Both the position numbers and the translations under genes were made by a program. 64,000 bases of DNA from Trichoderma breve (taxonomy: Eukaryota; Ascomycota; Sordariomycetes; Hypocreales; Hypocreaceae): positions 496,001 to 560,000 of the forward strand of contig NC_079233.1 in NCBI RefSeq assembly GCF_028502605.1, in the 5' to 3' direction. Shown here piece by piece: positions 55,099-64,000 of this stretch (positions are counted from its first letter, which is position 1; each line of letters starts with the position of its first letter). The notes beneath the pieces were generated by a model. The model was not told the origin of the DNA, searched no databases, and saw nothing but the letters and a program-made list of their open reading frames with translations.

Positions 55099-57543
55099 AT
55101 GGCTGGATTAAGAGGAGCTCTTGCTCTGCTCGCCTTGGGCGGCGCAGTGCGAGCGTCACCATGTAAGTCATGACACTCCTGACTTGCTCATCTTTTGGAC
55201 TGATGCTTATTTCTATTCCTGTCCTACAGTTGCTGTGTCCAATGGCACAAACACAATTACAGACCCCCCAACAGCCACCGGAGGACCGAGCACTCCAACT
55301 CAGCCTGCGGATGTCACCTGCGGCACCATCAGCAGCTTTCCTGCCATTGTTCTTCAAGAGTATGAAGGCCTCTCAACAGATCCGGCGTTGCAGTGCCAAT
55401 GTCTGATCTCGGTAAACAACTGGCTGTCCACAACCAACCCTCCGACGAGGACCCTCACCAGGACCATCGGAACTGGCGTCACCACTTTCACTGAAGTGAC
55501 TGGCACCACCACAGAGGTGGTGACAACCGTCGTAAACACCGTCGAGACAGCCACAGTCACCGAAAACTTCATCCTCCCTCAGAGCAATGTGTGGTATGGA
55601 TCCGCGGAGCCGCCATGTGTAAGTCTTTATTGTCGAACATGGATATGAGCGATGCTGATAGTCCTCCAGTGTTACAGCTGCACAATTGCTGCCTCCACGG
55701 TAGAGGTATTCTACTGGGCTGATCGTATGTTGCCTACTTCAAAGCATTGACCAATAACTAACATGATTCAGCTACTGGCACGACGCCCCTGGCCACCTCA
55801 TTCACGTCTGCTGGCATCGTCTTGTAAGTATCTGCCTTTTATCCTCATGTATTCAGCGGTTCTGACACCATCACAGCGAGTCCCCTTCCGTCTACATCGG
55901 ATTCTCAGCTTTGTCTGCCTATGACTACTGCGGTACTGTTGGAGAACCCCGGTTCAACACGACGGTTGGATTTGCTCCCGGCGAACTGTCTACTATGGTC
56001 TTTTCTCTTGTGACTGGAACACCCGTTACTGTTGGAACCATCACCGGCGGCACCACGATAAATAGCTTGAGCACACCATCTTTTTACTCTCCTGTTGGGT
56101 CTGCTGAACTCAACACGGCGGATCTGAAGAGGAACTGCTCCACCATTGCCGGCTACACTTATATCCCCGGCAACCCCTCCAATGCCATCAACGGTTCCCG
56201 TACGTTTGATGACTTCCATGTGCCAGTACTATCGAAGAGGATTGCTAACTTTGACTTTACTCATAGCTGATCCTTGCCACCCCACTATTGTGATTCCCGA
56301 TCGAATCCGAAGCTTGGATCCGGCCTGGAAGTCTTGCATCTCCGATGCCTTCCAAGGTTTCTACGACCCTCCCTCGGCTCTCAGCTCTGTCACGGCCTTG
56401 GTCCCTACAACTACTCCGCCGCCTCCTCCCCCTACGACCACGCCTCCCAGCTCTCGAAGCACCAGCGCTGCTGGGCCATCCTCAACACCGCCGCCGCCTC
56501 CCCCGAAGACGACGAGTTCAGCTCCTCCTCCTCCTCCACCGCCGCCGCCTTCCACATCTGATGCTGGCAACCCTCCTCCCTCGGGTCCTACATCTACCAG
56601 CGCCTCTCCTCCTCCTCCACCTCCACCACCTCCACCTCCGGCTTCGAGTTCATCCCAGCCTGGCGGAGGTGCTAGCAGCCCTCCTCCTTCGTCAAGCTCG
56701 CCTGCAGGTGGCAACAATCCCCCTCCCGCGAGCTCCTCGAATGGAGCGGGCAACGGTGGTGGTAACAGTGTCACTCCCTCCAGCCCTTCCACCCCCTCTG
56801 GTACTCCAGGTGGCGGCAACGGAGGCGGAAACAACGGAGGCGGTAACGGCGGTGGGAACAACGGCGGCAATGGAGGTGGTAACAACGGCGGCGGTAACGG
56901 AAGCGGCAACGGTGGTGGTAGCAATGGAGGCGGTAACAATGGAGGCGGTAGCGGAGGAAACGGAGGCTCTAACGGAGGCGGCAATGGAGGAGGCAGCGGA
57001 GGCAACGGAGGCAACAATGGCGGTAACGGAGGAGGCAATGGTTCACCTCCTGGCGGAAACAACGACAACAACAACGCCGGCGGTACTACTACTGAAGGCC
57101 CTGGAAGCACGCCTCCAGCTTCAAGCGAGATTCCTCCCTTTACCGAGAACTCTCAGTCTCAAATCGTCTTTGGCTCTTCGACCTTGAGCCCCGGAGGACC
57201 TGCAATTACTGTCGGTGGCAACACCTTGTCATTGCCCACCTCGGGATCTTCAATTGTTGTCAACGGCAACACCGTCCCCCTCTCCGAAACCTCTCCCGCC
57301 TCTCCTGGAGAGTCTGGCTCTCCTGGCTCTCAGGAGACTTCCACTCCCGGCTCTCAGGAGACTTCCGCTCCCGGTTCTGGGGGCTCGCCTGGAGGCTCTG
57401 AGTCCAGCACTACCGCCTCGGCAGGGCTGCCAACGAACTCAATCCCTACCGTTCCTGGGAACGCAGCGCCTGGACTGTTTTCGGGCGCAATGAGAAGCAT
57501 CAAGGCAGTTGCCGTCGTTATGCTTGTTGCATTTTACTTCTAA
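55099..57543 (+). CDS. GPI-type cell-wall protein with Pro-rich and Gly-Asn repeat regions
   Basis: Six exons (55099-55162, 55230-55618, 55670-55724, 55772-55823, 55877-56199, 56267-57543) give 719 aa. A signal peptide (MAGLRGALALLALGGAVRAS) leads to a Thr/Val-rich, Cys-containing ectodomain of about 390 residues (QCQCLISVNNWLS, PPCCYSCTIAA, YDYCGTVGEPRFN). Then come Pro-rich runs, about 40 GGN-type repeats (GGGNNGGGNGGGN) and a Ser/Thr-rich stem. The end SGAMRSIKAVAVVMLVAFYF is hydrophobic, as in GPI-anchor signals. All five introns are 48-67 bp with good consensus sites. I do not recognise the ectodomain. The repeat tract is prone to length change. Confidence 0.82.
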
Positions 57544-58241
57544 TAGGGAGCCAGCTTACGCCTGAACGAGATGCTCCTTGTGTGAGAATTTGATACGCTA
57601 GATAATTGAGTAATGATAATGAAGAATTTATGAGGAGTGTACAATCAATTATCCAAAGATGCTGTCCAAAATTGTCTTGATTTTCGATTCTTAACTGCGT
57701 GGTGTCCGTCATATTTGGTCTATGTCAATCGCAGTTCAAGGAGTCCGTCCAAATGCCGAAGCAAAGATGCTGTATGGATCGAGTCGGCCTTCGCTCCGAT
57801 GGCGGGGCCGATCCCCGACCCAACATTTGGGCTTTGTAATAATTGCGTAGTTGCAGTGAAGCTGCTTAGTACAGTATTGTCACCCTCAACAAGATCCTTC
57901 GAACAACCATGTTGGTTGTGCTATGTTGGGATTCCGTATGCGAAAGTACAACAACTGGATCAGGCAGAAAGTGTTGAGCCAACTCGAGAGATCCTCCCAC
58001 CAATGAATGTGTTGAGATTGGGCTCGCAGGCAGCAAAACACTCTTAGGTCTCGCGACGGAAATGGATCGCATTAATCTCTAGAAACAGAGTCGACGTTGG
58101 TATTTATTGCGGCTGCAGACCAACTGTGAGGAATTGCAATCATCTTGCATAAGCGACAGCGACAAAGATTCTTACATATTTTAGCCAGCGACACATATAC
58201 CCTCCAATTTACCAACAGCTCACCAATCCCCTTTTTCAATC
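57544..58241. other. Intergenic region upstream of hydrolase
   Basis: No gene supportable. Confidence 0.5.
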
Positions 58242-59087
58242 ATGGCAGATGTTGTATTCAAGACTACAACGGGCTCCACGCTACAGTACTTCAAGCGCGG
58301 CAATGGGCCTCTCATGATTATTTCGCCGCCTGCATGGGGGCTTTCTTCAAAATATCTTCAAGAGACTCTCACACCACTCGAGCAAACTTTTACCCTCATC
58401 TACCTCGAATTCAGGGCAAATGGAAAATCCACACGTCCAGATCCATCTGAAATGTCCTGTTGGCATCTCGCAGACGACATAGAATACCTTCGCCAGGAGC
58501 TGGGCCTGGAAAAGATTCCGCGCTTACTGGGGCATTCGGGAGGTGGTACAATTGCCCTGTGGTATGCCATTAGGTATCCTGAAAAGGTGGACCGCCTAAT
58601 TCTCTTAAATCACACTCTGGAAGGGTTCAATGATGGCAAATCGATGAAGGAGGCAATTGTTGAAAAGTCCAAGAACCCAAAAATGCACGCTGCACTCAAG
58701 GCCTGGACTGCTTCATGGGAGGACCTTTCCGACGAGGGGTTCGCCCAAGTCATTCGATCTTTTCTTCCTGTGTATTTCTACGACCCTGATGCTTCTACTC
58801 GGTCCACAGAGTTGAGCAATGTTCAATCGGTTTCTTTGTGGAATTATCAGTTGCTACATGGGTCAGATCGAAATGTCCATTATCAAGAACCGGAACTTAG
58901 CAAGGTGACAGCAAAAACGCTCATGATCTTTTGCCGAGCGGATCCGGTGTGTACGCCAACACAAGGAGAAGCAACTCACAAAGGAATACCGGAATCAAAG
59001 CTAGTTATATATCAAGAATGCGGTCATTTCCCTTGGATGGAGAAGAAGGAAGAGACGTTCAGAGACATTGTCGAGTTTTGTATGTAG
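58242..59087 (+). CDS. Alpha/beta-hydrolase (proline-iminopeptidase-like)
   Basis: Single-exon, 281 aa. Elements of the fold in order: oxyanion-region PPAWGLSSKYL, LIYLEFRANGKSTRP, nucleophile elbow LLGHSGGGTIALW (Ser99), acid FCRADPVC and the catalytic His in ECGHFPWMEKKEET. The 'RANGKST' signature matches proline iminopeptidase and haloalkane-dehalogenase-like families. No signal peptide, so cytosolic. It is the first of four genes at this end (hydrolase, C6 regulator, P450, dehydrogenase) that could form a small pathway, though no polyketide or terpene core enzyme is inside the window. Confidence 0.9.
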   Translation: MADVVFKTTTGSTLQYFKRGNGPLMIISPPAWGLSSKYLQETLTPLEQTFTLIYLEFRANGKSTRPDPSEMSCWHLADDIEYLRQELGLEKIPRLLGHSGGGTIALWYAIRYPEKVDRLILLNHTLEGFNDGKSMKEAIVEKSKNPKMHAALKAWTASWEDLSDEGFAQVIRSFLPVYFYDPDASTRSTELSNVQSVSLWNYQLLHGSDRNVHYQEPELSKVTAKTLMIFCRADPVCTPTQGEATHKGIPESKLVIYQECGHFPWMEKKEETFRDIVEFCM

Positions 59088-59794
59088 CGAGTTTGCCATT
59101 TTGATTACGGCCGCTATCTTCACTTGTAATTCACTAGGATTCTGTATAACTGTATTCTATCAGGACAATTAAACGTATTATATTGACTGCAATTATCTGT
59201 TAAAGCTCATGTACATCAGAAGTTTGTGCTTGACAAGTCATACTAAACCCAACTTCAAAGTCATTATTGTACATGGAAGGTTTAGCAACTCATCTGGCAG
59301 CATGCACCTGCGCATCTAGACTGAGCTAATAGCGACTTTAGTGACGGTTTATCAGCCGGCTAGGCTGGTTGTGGAATGTTTAGCGGTCATTGATTCAGTC
59401 AGAAACCCGAAGGGGCATATTAAGCGCAGGGAGATCTCCATTGCACACATTAGTCTGCCGCCGAAGCAACTATCTCAATAGAACTACTCCGATTCACGAA
59501 ATTTTATGTTGTTATAACCCTCTTGGTTAGCATGGTTTCACCGAATGACTTTTCTGCCCTATGAAATTGGACTGTCCACGGCTCATACATCCTCTGCGCA
59601 TGTGGCGTTTAGACACTACCCCAGCTTTGGTGATTTTAGAGCACCGTTGCAAGACAAACCTAGGCCTAAGCTTTCAATCTACAGTGGAGATAGAGTCTGA
59701 TGTTATGTATGAGAGTGTGGACTAGCATCATCCCCGCATTCCCCAGACCAAACTTGTCAGCAAAGGACAGGGTCTGGAGAGAAACTGTCAATTT
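59088..59794. other. Intergenic region
   Basis: No gene seen; lies between hydrolase and C6 regulator. Confidence 0.5.
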
Positions 59795-59874
59795 TCATCT
59801 CCATCTACTTTGATCAGAATATGTAATTGATTGATCATCTCCATCTACTTTGATCAGAATATGTAATTGATTGA
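59795..59874 (+). repeat. Perfect 40-bp tandem duplication in C6 regulator promoter
   Basis: Two exact head-to-tail copies (59795-59834 and 59835-59874), each containing TCTACTTTGATCAGAATATG. They end 68 bp before the regulator's ATG. Confidence 0.95.
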
Positions 59875-59942
59875 AGGAATCTATTGGCAGAAAAGTGATT
59901 GTTCCATCGTAACATTAACAGCACTGAAACCTTGCGGCACTC

Positions 59943-61593
59943 ATGGCCCCAAAACGGCGAAGAACAGGTGCGTATCGACTTGTGCTGCATTATTCATTAA
60001 CCTGACTAACTTGCACTCAGGATGGTAAGCTCTTTCCCATGGCAGATGAACACTTCAGATAAACATCTAGACTCACGAATTAGCACCAATTGCTGCAATC
60101 GCCGTATCAAGTGTGACGAGTCCAAGCCAGTGTGTGGCCGTTGCCGTAGTAGAAACCTAGAATGCAATCCTCCGGAATTCATTGTTCACGACAGGCGGTC
60201 AACAAGACCAAGAGGCACGAGACAGCGCCAAAGCAATGATTCAGACACACCATTGCCCATTTTGCCTTCAACCCCAGAGTCTACGTTTGATGTGTTTCGC
60301 CAAATACAGTATGCACAGTTGCCAGATCCAGAGGCAGCTCTACCGTCAGTCGAACCACAACCACCGATTATGACAGAGGAGGTCATGGATCTTGTTCTCA
60401 AATATCAATCTGGTATTGGTGCTTGGATGGATGTCCTTGATCACTCGTCCAATTATCGGCGGCAAGTCACTCGGCGTGCGGCGTCGTCTGCGCTTCTCAT
60501 GTATTCCATCTGTGCCTTGTCTGCGAAACAGATGAGCCTGGTTGGGGAGCACTCAGTTTGGGAGCCGGTAGCCGGCCGCTTTTATGGACAGAGTTTAAGA
60601 CTACTCATTCATGACTTGAACCAGCTTGATGCAAGGTACGATGAAGTTTTCGTCGCAACCATTCTTCTTTGCAGTTATGAGCTGCTGGCGATTCCAGGCC
60701 CAGATTACAGAAAGCATCTTGAGGGTGTAAGTTCTCTTCTTCGGTCTCATTGTTTGTCATCCATCACTACAGATCTCGACAAAGCGAGTTTCTGGATCTA
60801 TGCACGACATGACGTTGCAATGGCTCTCATCAACTACTGTCCTACACTGGTTGCAGCCAGCGAATGGCCAGATGCTATGACTAGCAGCAATTTAGAAGAA
60901 GATGCTGTTGGTAATAAGGTCCTTTGGTTACTTGCAAAAGTCATTGAACTCCGATTTGCGCCACCTAGTAGCACCATGCCAGACGGCCATGAACAAACTC
61001 TACGAGACATTGGCTCAGAGGTGGACAAGTGGTGGGATGACCTGCCATCAACATCACGCGGATTGTCATCTGGTGAGATATCTGAAGATGGCCTTTCCCA
61101 ACTATGGTTTTGCGTTCAGTCTGCAGGTTAGCTTTAACTCCTTTAAAACTGCATTCCATCTGCTGACACTGGCTTTGGAAGCCGCTGGTTTGCTTTATTT
61201 TCACATGGCAAAGATTTTGCTATTGGAAGAGCCTATCCGACCCTTAGATCCAAATTTATTGGAAGGTCGATATGAGCATGAAAGTTCTATAGAGCAGTTG
61301 CATCATCATTCTCGGGCCATAACGTCCATCTGCTTTTCGCCAGGTGTGCGAGACGGGGTATTAGTTGTTGCGGTCAATCCGCTGTACTACGGTAAGCGAA
61401 ACTCCTGGTGAGCGAAAGAACATGGCTAACCGATGGCAAAGCGGCGAAACATGCCCCATCGTTATCTTTAAAGGTAAAGATCTGGGCACTTCTAGACAAG
61501 ATTGAGAAAGAATTAGGGTTCCACACTCGGACTCGTGTCATGGAGTTGCAGAGGGAGCTTGAATCACAGATATCGCATAATGTATTATCTTAG
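59943..61593 (+). CDS. Zn2Cys6 transcription factor with 4-nt microexon
   Basis: Exons 59943-59967, 60021-60024, 60084-61126, 61182-61391 and 61442-61593 give 477 aa. The zinc cluster is C10-x2-C13-x6-C20-x6-C27-x2-C30-x6-C37, with RRIKCDESKPVCGRCRS. The first Cys is coded only if the 4-nt exon GATG (flanked by GTGCGT...CTCAG and GTAAGC...TTAG) is spliced in; a single intron across it gives a wrong frame with no zinc cluster. A fungal transcription-factor middle region follows (LLMYSICALSAKQMSLVGEH, LLCSYELLAIPGPDYRKHLE). The last two introns (55 and 50 bp) restore a helical C-terminus. Likely regulator of adjacent genes; its 3' end is only 61 bp from the convergent P450 stop. Confidence 0.85.
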
Positions 61594-61654
61594 TTACAAT
61601 TATTTTCATTAGGGAATTCAAGCCTATTCACCTTGTGTGTGGCGCCAAGGCAGC

Positions 61655-63229
61655 TTAACAATTCTCTCTACGTCTAATCTGTAATGACAGTGGCCCAGGC
61701 CAAAGATTAAAGGCCTCCTCATGGTCCAAATTTCCCTCGGGATCCACAAGACTGAGATCGTAGCGCTGAACAAGAGTCGCCAAGAGCACCGTTTGCTCAA
61801 TGTAGCTAATGTTTCGACCAATGCAACCTCTGGCCCCCGTACTAAAAGGGATAAATGTCCCTTGAGTCTCTTTGATGTCATCTTCCAACCATCTTTCCGG
61901 CTGATATTGCTCGCTGTTTGAGAATAGAGGACTTCTATGGGCCGTATACGCCGGTACACCTACAAGAGTGTTTCCGGGGATCCAGGTGCCGTCAATTGTG
62001 AGCCCTTCAGGTGGTGTCATGCGGTTTAAGCCAAACGCAACTGGTGGCAACAGCCTCAACGACTCATTGATACAAGCATGTAGATACGGTAGATTCTTCA
62101 CAGTAGCATATTTGGCGACTTCCTGGCTACCGTCCAATGCAACATGCAATTCTTCACGGAGTCGAGACAATGCTGCCGGAGTCTTCATTAAGAAATACAT
62201 GGCGTGGGTTAGAGAAATCGCGGTTGTATCGGACCCTGCATCCACTGGTAATGAATTAGCGAAACAGAATAAAGAATCGATGCTACCGTCATTAGGAGAT
62301 GACTTACACAATGTCGCCACCTCGGCTTCAATTTCGGCAATCTCTAGGTTTCGAGCGTCTCCATGCTTATCTTGAAAGAGACACCCCACAAAATCTTCCA
62401 ATTGCTCTCCGTTTTCGTGTCGTCGAAGGCGCTGTTGAACGAGATACCGTACCATCTCATCAAAGCCTTGGCCTTTGTGCCACTGGGTCTGGAAGAAACC
62501 CGGAAGTTTTTTCAACACAAATCGCCAAGACAAGAACCATTTCGTTGACCAAATCAACATTGACGTTGCCCGCCTTCCAGAGTGAAGACAGTCAATGTAA
62601 TTAACCGCTTTTTCATGACCATCTTTAGTGGTTATTGTAACAAGATCACTCCCCTGGCCAAGGCAACCAAGATGGTAACTGAGCGCAATATCCGCAATGG
62701 CCTCAATCGTAAAGAGGTTGCTCCACATTCGAAAGTCAACAATTGCTTCTTCTTTGTCGTGGCATAGAAGGTCAAATTGTGCGACGAGTTTTTGAACTTT
62801 GTCCGTGACTTTGAACTCCCACTGTTCGAGATTCCGGGTAGCAAAGGCATGCGATAAGATCCTGCGCTTACGAGCATGTTCTTGCTTATCCACGACGTCG
62901 AGCAAGCTTGGATGCGTACCAGCTGCTGTCACATAGGTACCGCCTTTGAGACATGGGGTGTTATGTCCGTATATAGCCCTGATGGCATCGGGCGTGGAGA
63001 ATGAAAGCGTATTGGGGCCAACACGGACAACTGGATGCTCCTGGTGGCTTTCGTGAATCTCTTTTGATCGAAACCCGCGGTATCTCTTAAGGATGTAGCC
63101 TATGTCGGATATTCCAGATAAGAAACTAGCATTGGGGAAACGGCGAAGCTTTTTAGAATCCCAATAATACGTAAATAGAGGTTCGAGAATGAGCAGCAGC
63201 AGAGCTACTGAGAGCAAGTAGACAATCAT
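61655..63229 (-). CDS. Cytochrome P450 monooxygenase
   Basis: Exons 63229-62308 and 62244-61655 (63-bp intron, phase 1, branch GCTAAT) give 503 aa. ATG 63229 opens a membrane anchor (MIVYLLSVALLLLILEPLF). Splicing restores the I-helix as VATLLDAGSDTTAI, which unspliced sequence interrupts. ExxR (INESLRLLPP), the PERF-like PERW, and heme loop FIPFSTGARGCIGRN are intact. Microsomal P450 with a CYP-reductase partner elsewhere; typical role is oxidation of a small metabolite or xenobiotic. Its neighbours (C6 regulator, hydrolase, dehydrogenase) suggest a metabolic cluster. An upstream ATG at 63340 is less likely because the anchor follows the second one. Confidence 0.92.
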   Translation of the reverse strand: MIVYLLSVALLLLILEPLFTYYWDSKKLRRFPNASFLSGISDIGYILKRYRGFRSKEIHESHQEHPVVRVGPNTLSFSTPDAIRAIYGHNTPCLKGGTYVTAAGTHPSLLDVVDKQEHARKRRILSHAFATRNLEQWEFKVTDKVQKLVAQFDLLCHDKEEAIVDFRMWSNLFTIEAIADIALSYHLGCLGQGSDLVTITTKDGHEKAVNYIDCLHSGRRATSMLIWSTKWFLSWRFVLKKLPGFFQTQWHKGQGFDEMVRYLVQQRLRRHENGEQLEDFVGCLFQDKHGDARNLEIAEIEAEVATLCKSSPNDGSIDSLFCFANSLPVDAGSDTTAISLTHAMYFLMKTPAALSRLREELHVALDGSQEVAKYATVKNLPYLHACINESLRLLPPVAFGLNRMTPPEGLTIDGTWIPGNTLVGVPAYTAHRSPLFSNSEQYQPERWLEDDIKETQGTFIPFSTGARGCIGRNISYIEQTVLLATLVQRYDLSLVDPEGNLDHEEAFNLWPGPLSLQIRRRENC

Positions 63230-63886
63230 GATGTCTTCTGCGAAACAGCTTCTTGATGAATAAAAGTTGTAGAGCCATCTGTTTTGATTGAGTATATTGC
63301 AAGTGTTTATATACTCAGTGATACCTAACTGTCTATACAATTAGAGGCTGGCCAGAGGAAGTCGAAGATGCTTCACATGCCTAATTCGGTATGTGATCCT
63401 GTTTTGGCGGAGGTGCGCTTAGCTTTCCTAAACTGGTTTAGTCTCATACAGCGAGATCATTCTCCCAGTTGATGGGCGAACCGAATTGCTTGAATATTTG
63501 AGCTCTAAAGCATTAGACGGTAAATAATGTTTCATCGGCTGTACGGATTATGATATGAACTTGCCTGGTCTTCCAATGGGCTCGCTAATATGAGCTATTG
63601 CAAGGTAAGGCGCCAATGACGGCCATCCAGGTCCATCACCGTAACCTACATAACCCGTAATGGGAAGAGATGTCAAAATATCTAAGTCGTTGAGCTCGAT
63701 GACTTGACGACGTAAACATCCTGGAATGAGATATATCGTTGCTGTTGTTGAAGTCTCATCTTATTGACTCTATCTTGTTCTAGCTGACTATCCAAGACTA
63801 ATGACAGTGGAGCTCATCCATTGGCATGACATTTCGTATCCATGAGATAATCGATCCGGAACAAAGACAATAGCAAAAACGTTCTA
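63230..63886. other. Intergenic region upstream of P450
   Basis: No gene supportable. Confidence 0.5.
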
Positions 63887-64000
63887 CTAGATTGGTACGA
63901 CAATCTTTGTGCCACTGACTCCACCCTTGAGTTTGTCCAGTGCTGCATGCACTCCGTCCAGACCACCACCCTCAATCTGGATATTGGGGCTGGGGACAAT
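63887..64000 (-). CDS. 3' end of a zinc-type medium-chain dehydrogenase (partial)
   Basis: The last 37 codons of a gene that continues beyond the window's right edge. The frame ends IQIEGGGLDGVHAALDKLKG then GVSGTKIVVPI and TAG. This is the usual C-terminal strand-helix-strand of quinone-oxidoreductase or alcohol-dehydrogenase-type MDR proteins (ALDxLKxGxxxGKxVV). The gene is on the same strand as the P450 and upstream of it. Confidence 0.75.
   Translation of the reverse strand: MVPSPNIQIEGGGLDGVHAALDKLKGGVSGTKIVVPI

Noticed and set aside
56361..57110. 249-codon minus-strand Pro/Leu-rich ORF
   Set aside because: Antisense of the GGN and Pro-rich repeats of the wall protein.

Overview
The window looks like a filamentous ascomycete chromosome, most likely Hypocreales and Trichoderma-like (an inference, not a placement). 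The reasons are short introns of about 48-90 bp with CTAAC/CTGAC branch sites, a secreted GH71 alpha-1,3-glucanase with CBM24-like ends, HsbA-type secreted proteins, an ENA-type sodium ATPase, a HET-domain gene, a KP4-like secreted protein, a C6 zinc-cluster regulator and a cytochrome P450. I rebuilt exon-intron structures by hand from splice sites, reading frames and conserved motifs; every joined CDS below closes in frame.
Layout. 0-6 kb: a HET gene flanked by two inverted copies of an undescribed ~0.32 kb terminal-inverted-repeat element with 5-bp target duplications. 6-11 kb: the GH71 glucanase and an SDR/epimerase-like gene. 12.4-30 kb: an accessory, repeat-rich block described below. 31-33.3 kb: two tandem HsbA-like genes. 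34-46.7 kb: a conserved-looking core (Rieske/AIF oxidoreductase, coiled-coil protein, DUF7730-like protein, ENA ATPase). 47-51 kb: an HsbA relic, the KP4-like protein and an aldo-keto reductase. 51.5-57.5 kb: a membrane-anchored aspartic-protease-like protein lacking one catalytic Asp, and a GPI-type repeat-rich wall protein. 58-64 kb: alpha/beta hydrolase, C6 transcription factor, P450 and the 3' end of a medium-chain dehydrogenase, possibly a small metabolic cluster.
The most unusual feature is the 12.4-30 kb block. It holds about fourteen diverged copies, on both strands, of a small multi-exon gene family I do not recognise (called the RGQ family here, my label). Each full copy encodes a short N-terminus, an Arg-Gly-rich segment, a conserved core resembling RGGVVxxPxxxGxGxxGxLSRxQ, then a long Gln/Ala-Gln tract and an acidic tail. 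Copies share a tiny 3-codon first coding exon or a direct ATG after a conserved 5'UTR intron, intron phases, a 33-nt upstream motif and, in places, 3' flanking tracts. Four look intact or nearly so. At least five have in-frame TAG codons inside the Gln tract, as expected from CpA-to-TpA (RIP-like) mutation. An intact alpha-acetolactate decarboxylase gene lies inside this block between 69-bp direct repeats.
Confidence is highest for single-family enzymes and transporters, and lower for exact starts, UTRs and the status of individual RGQ copies.
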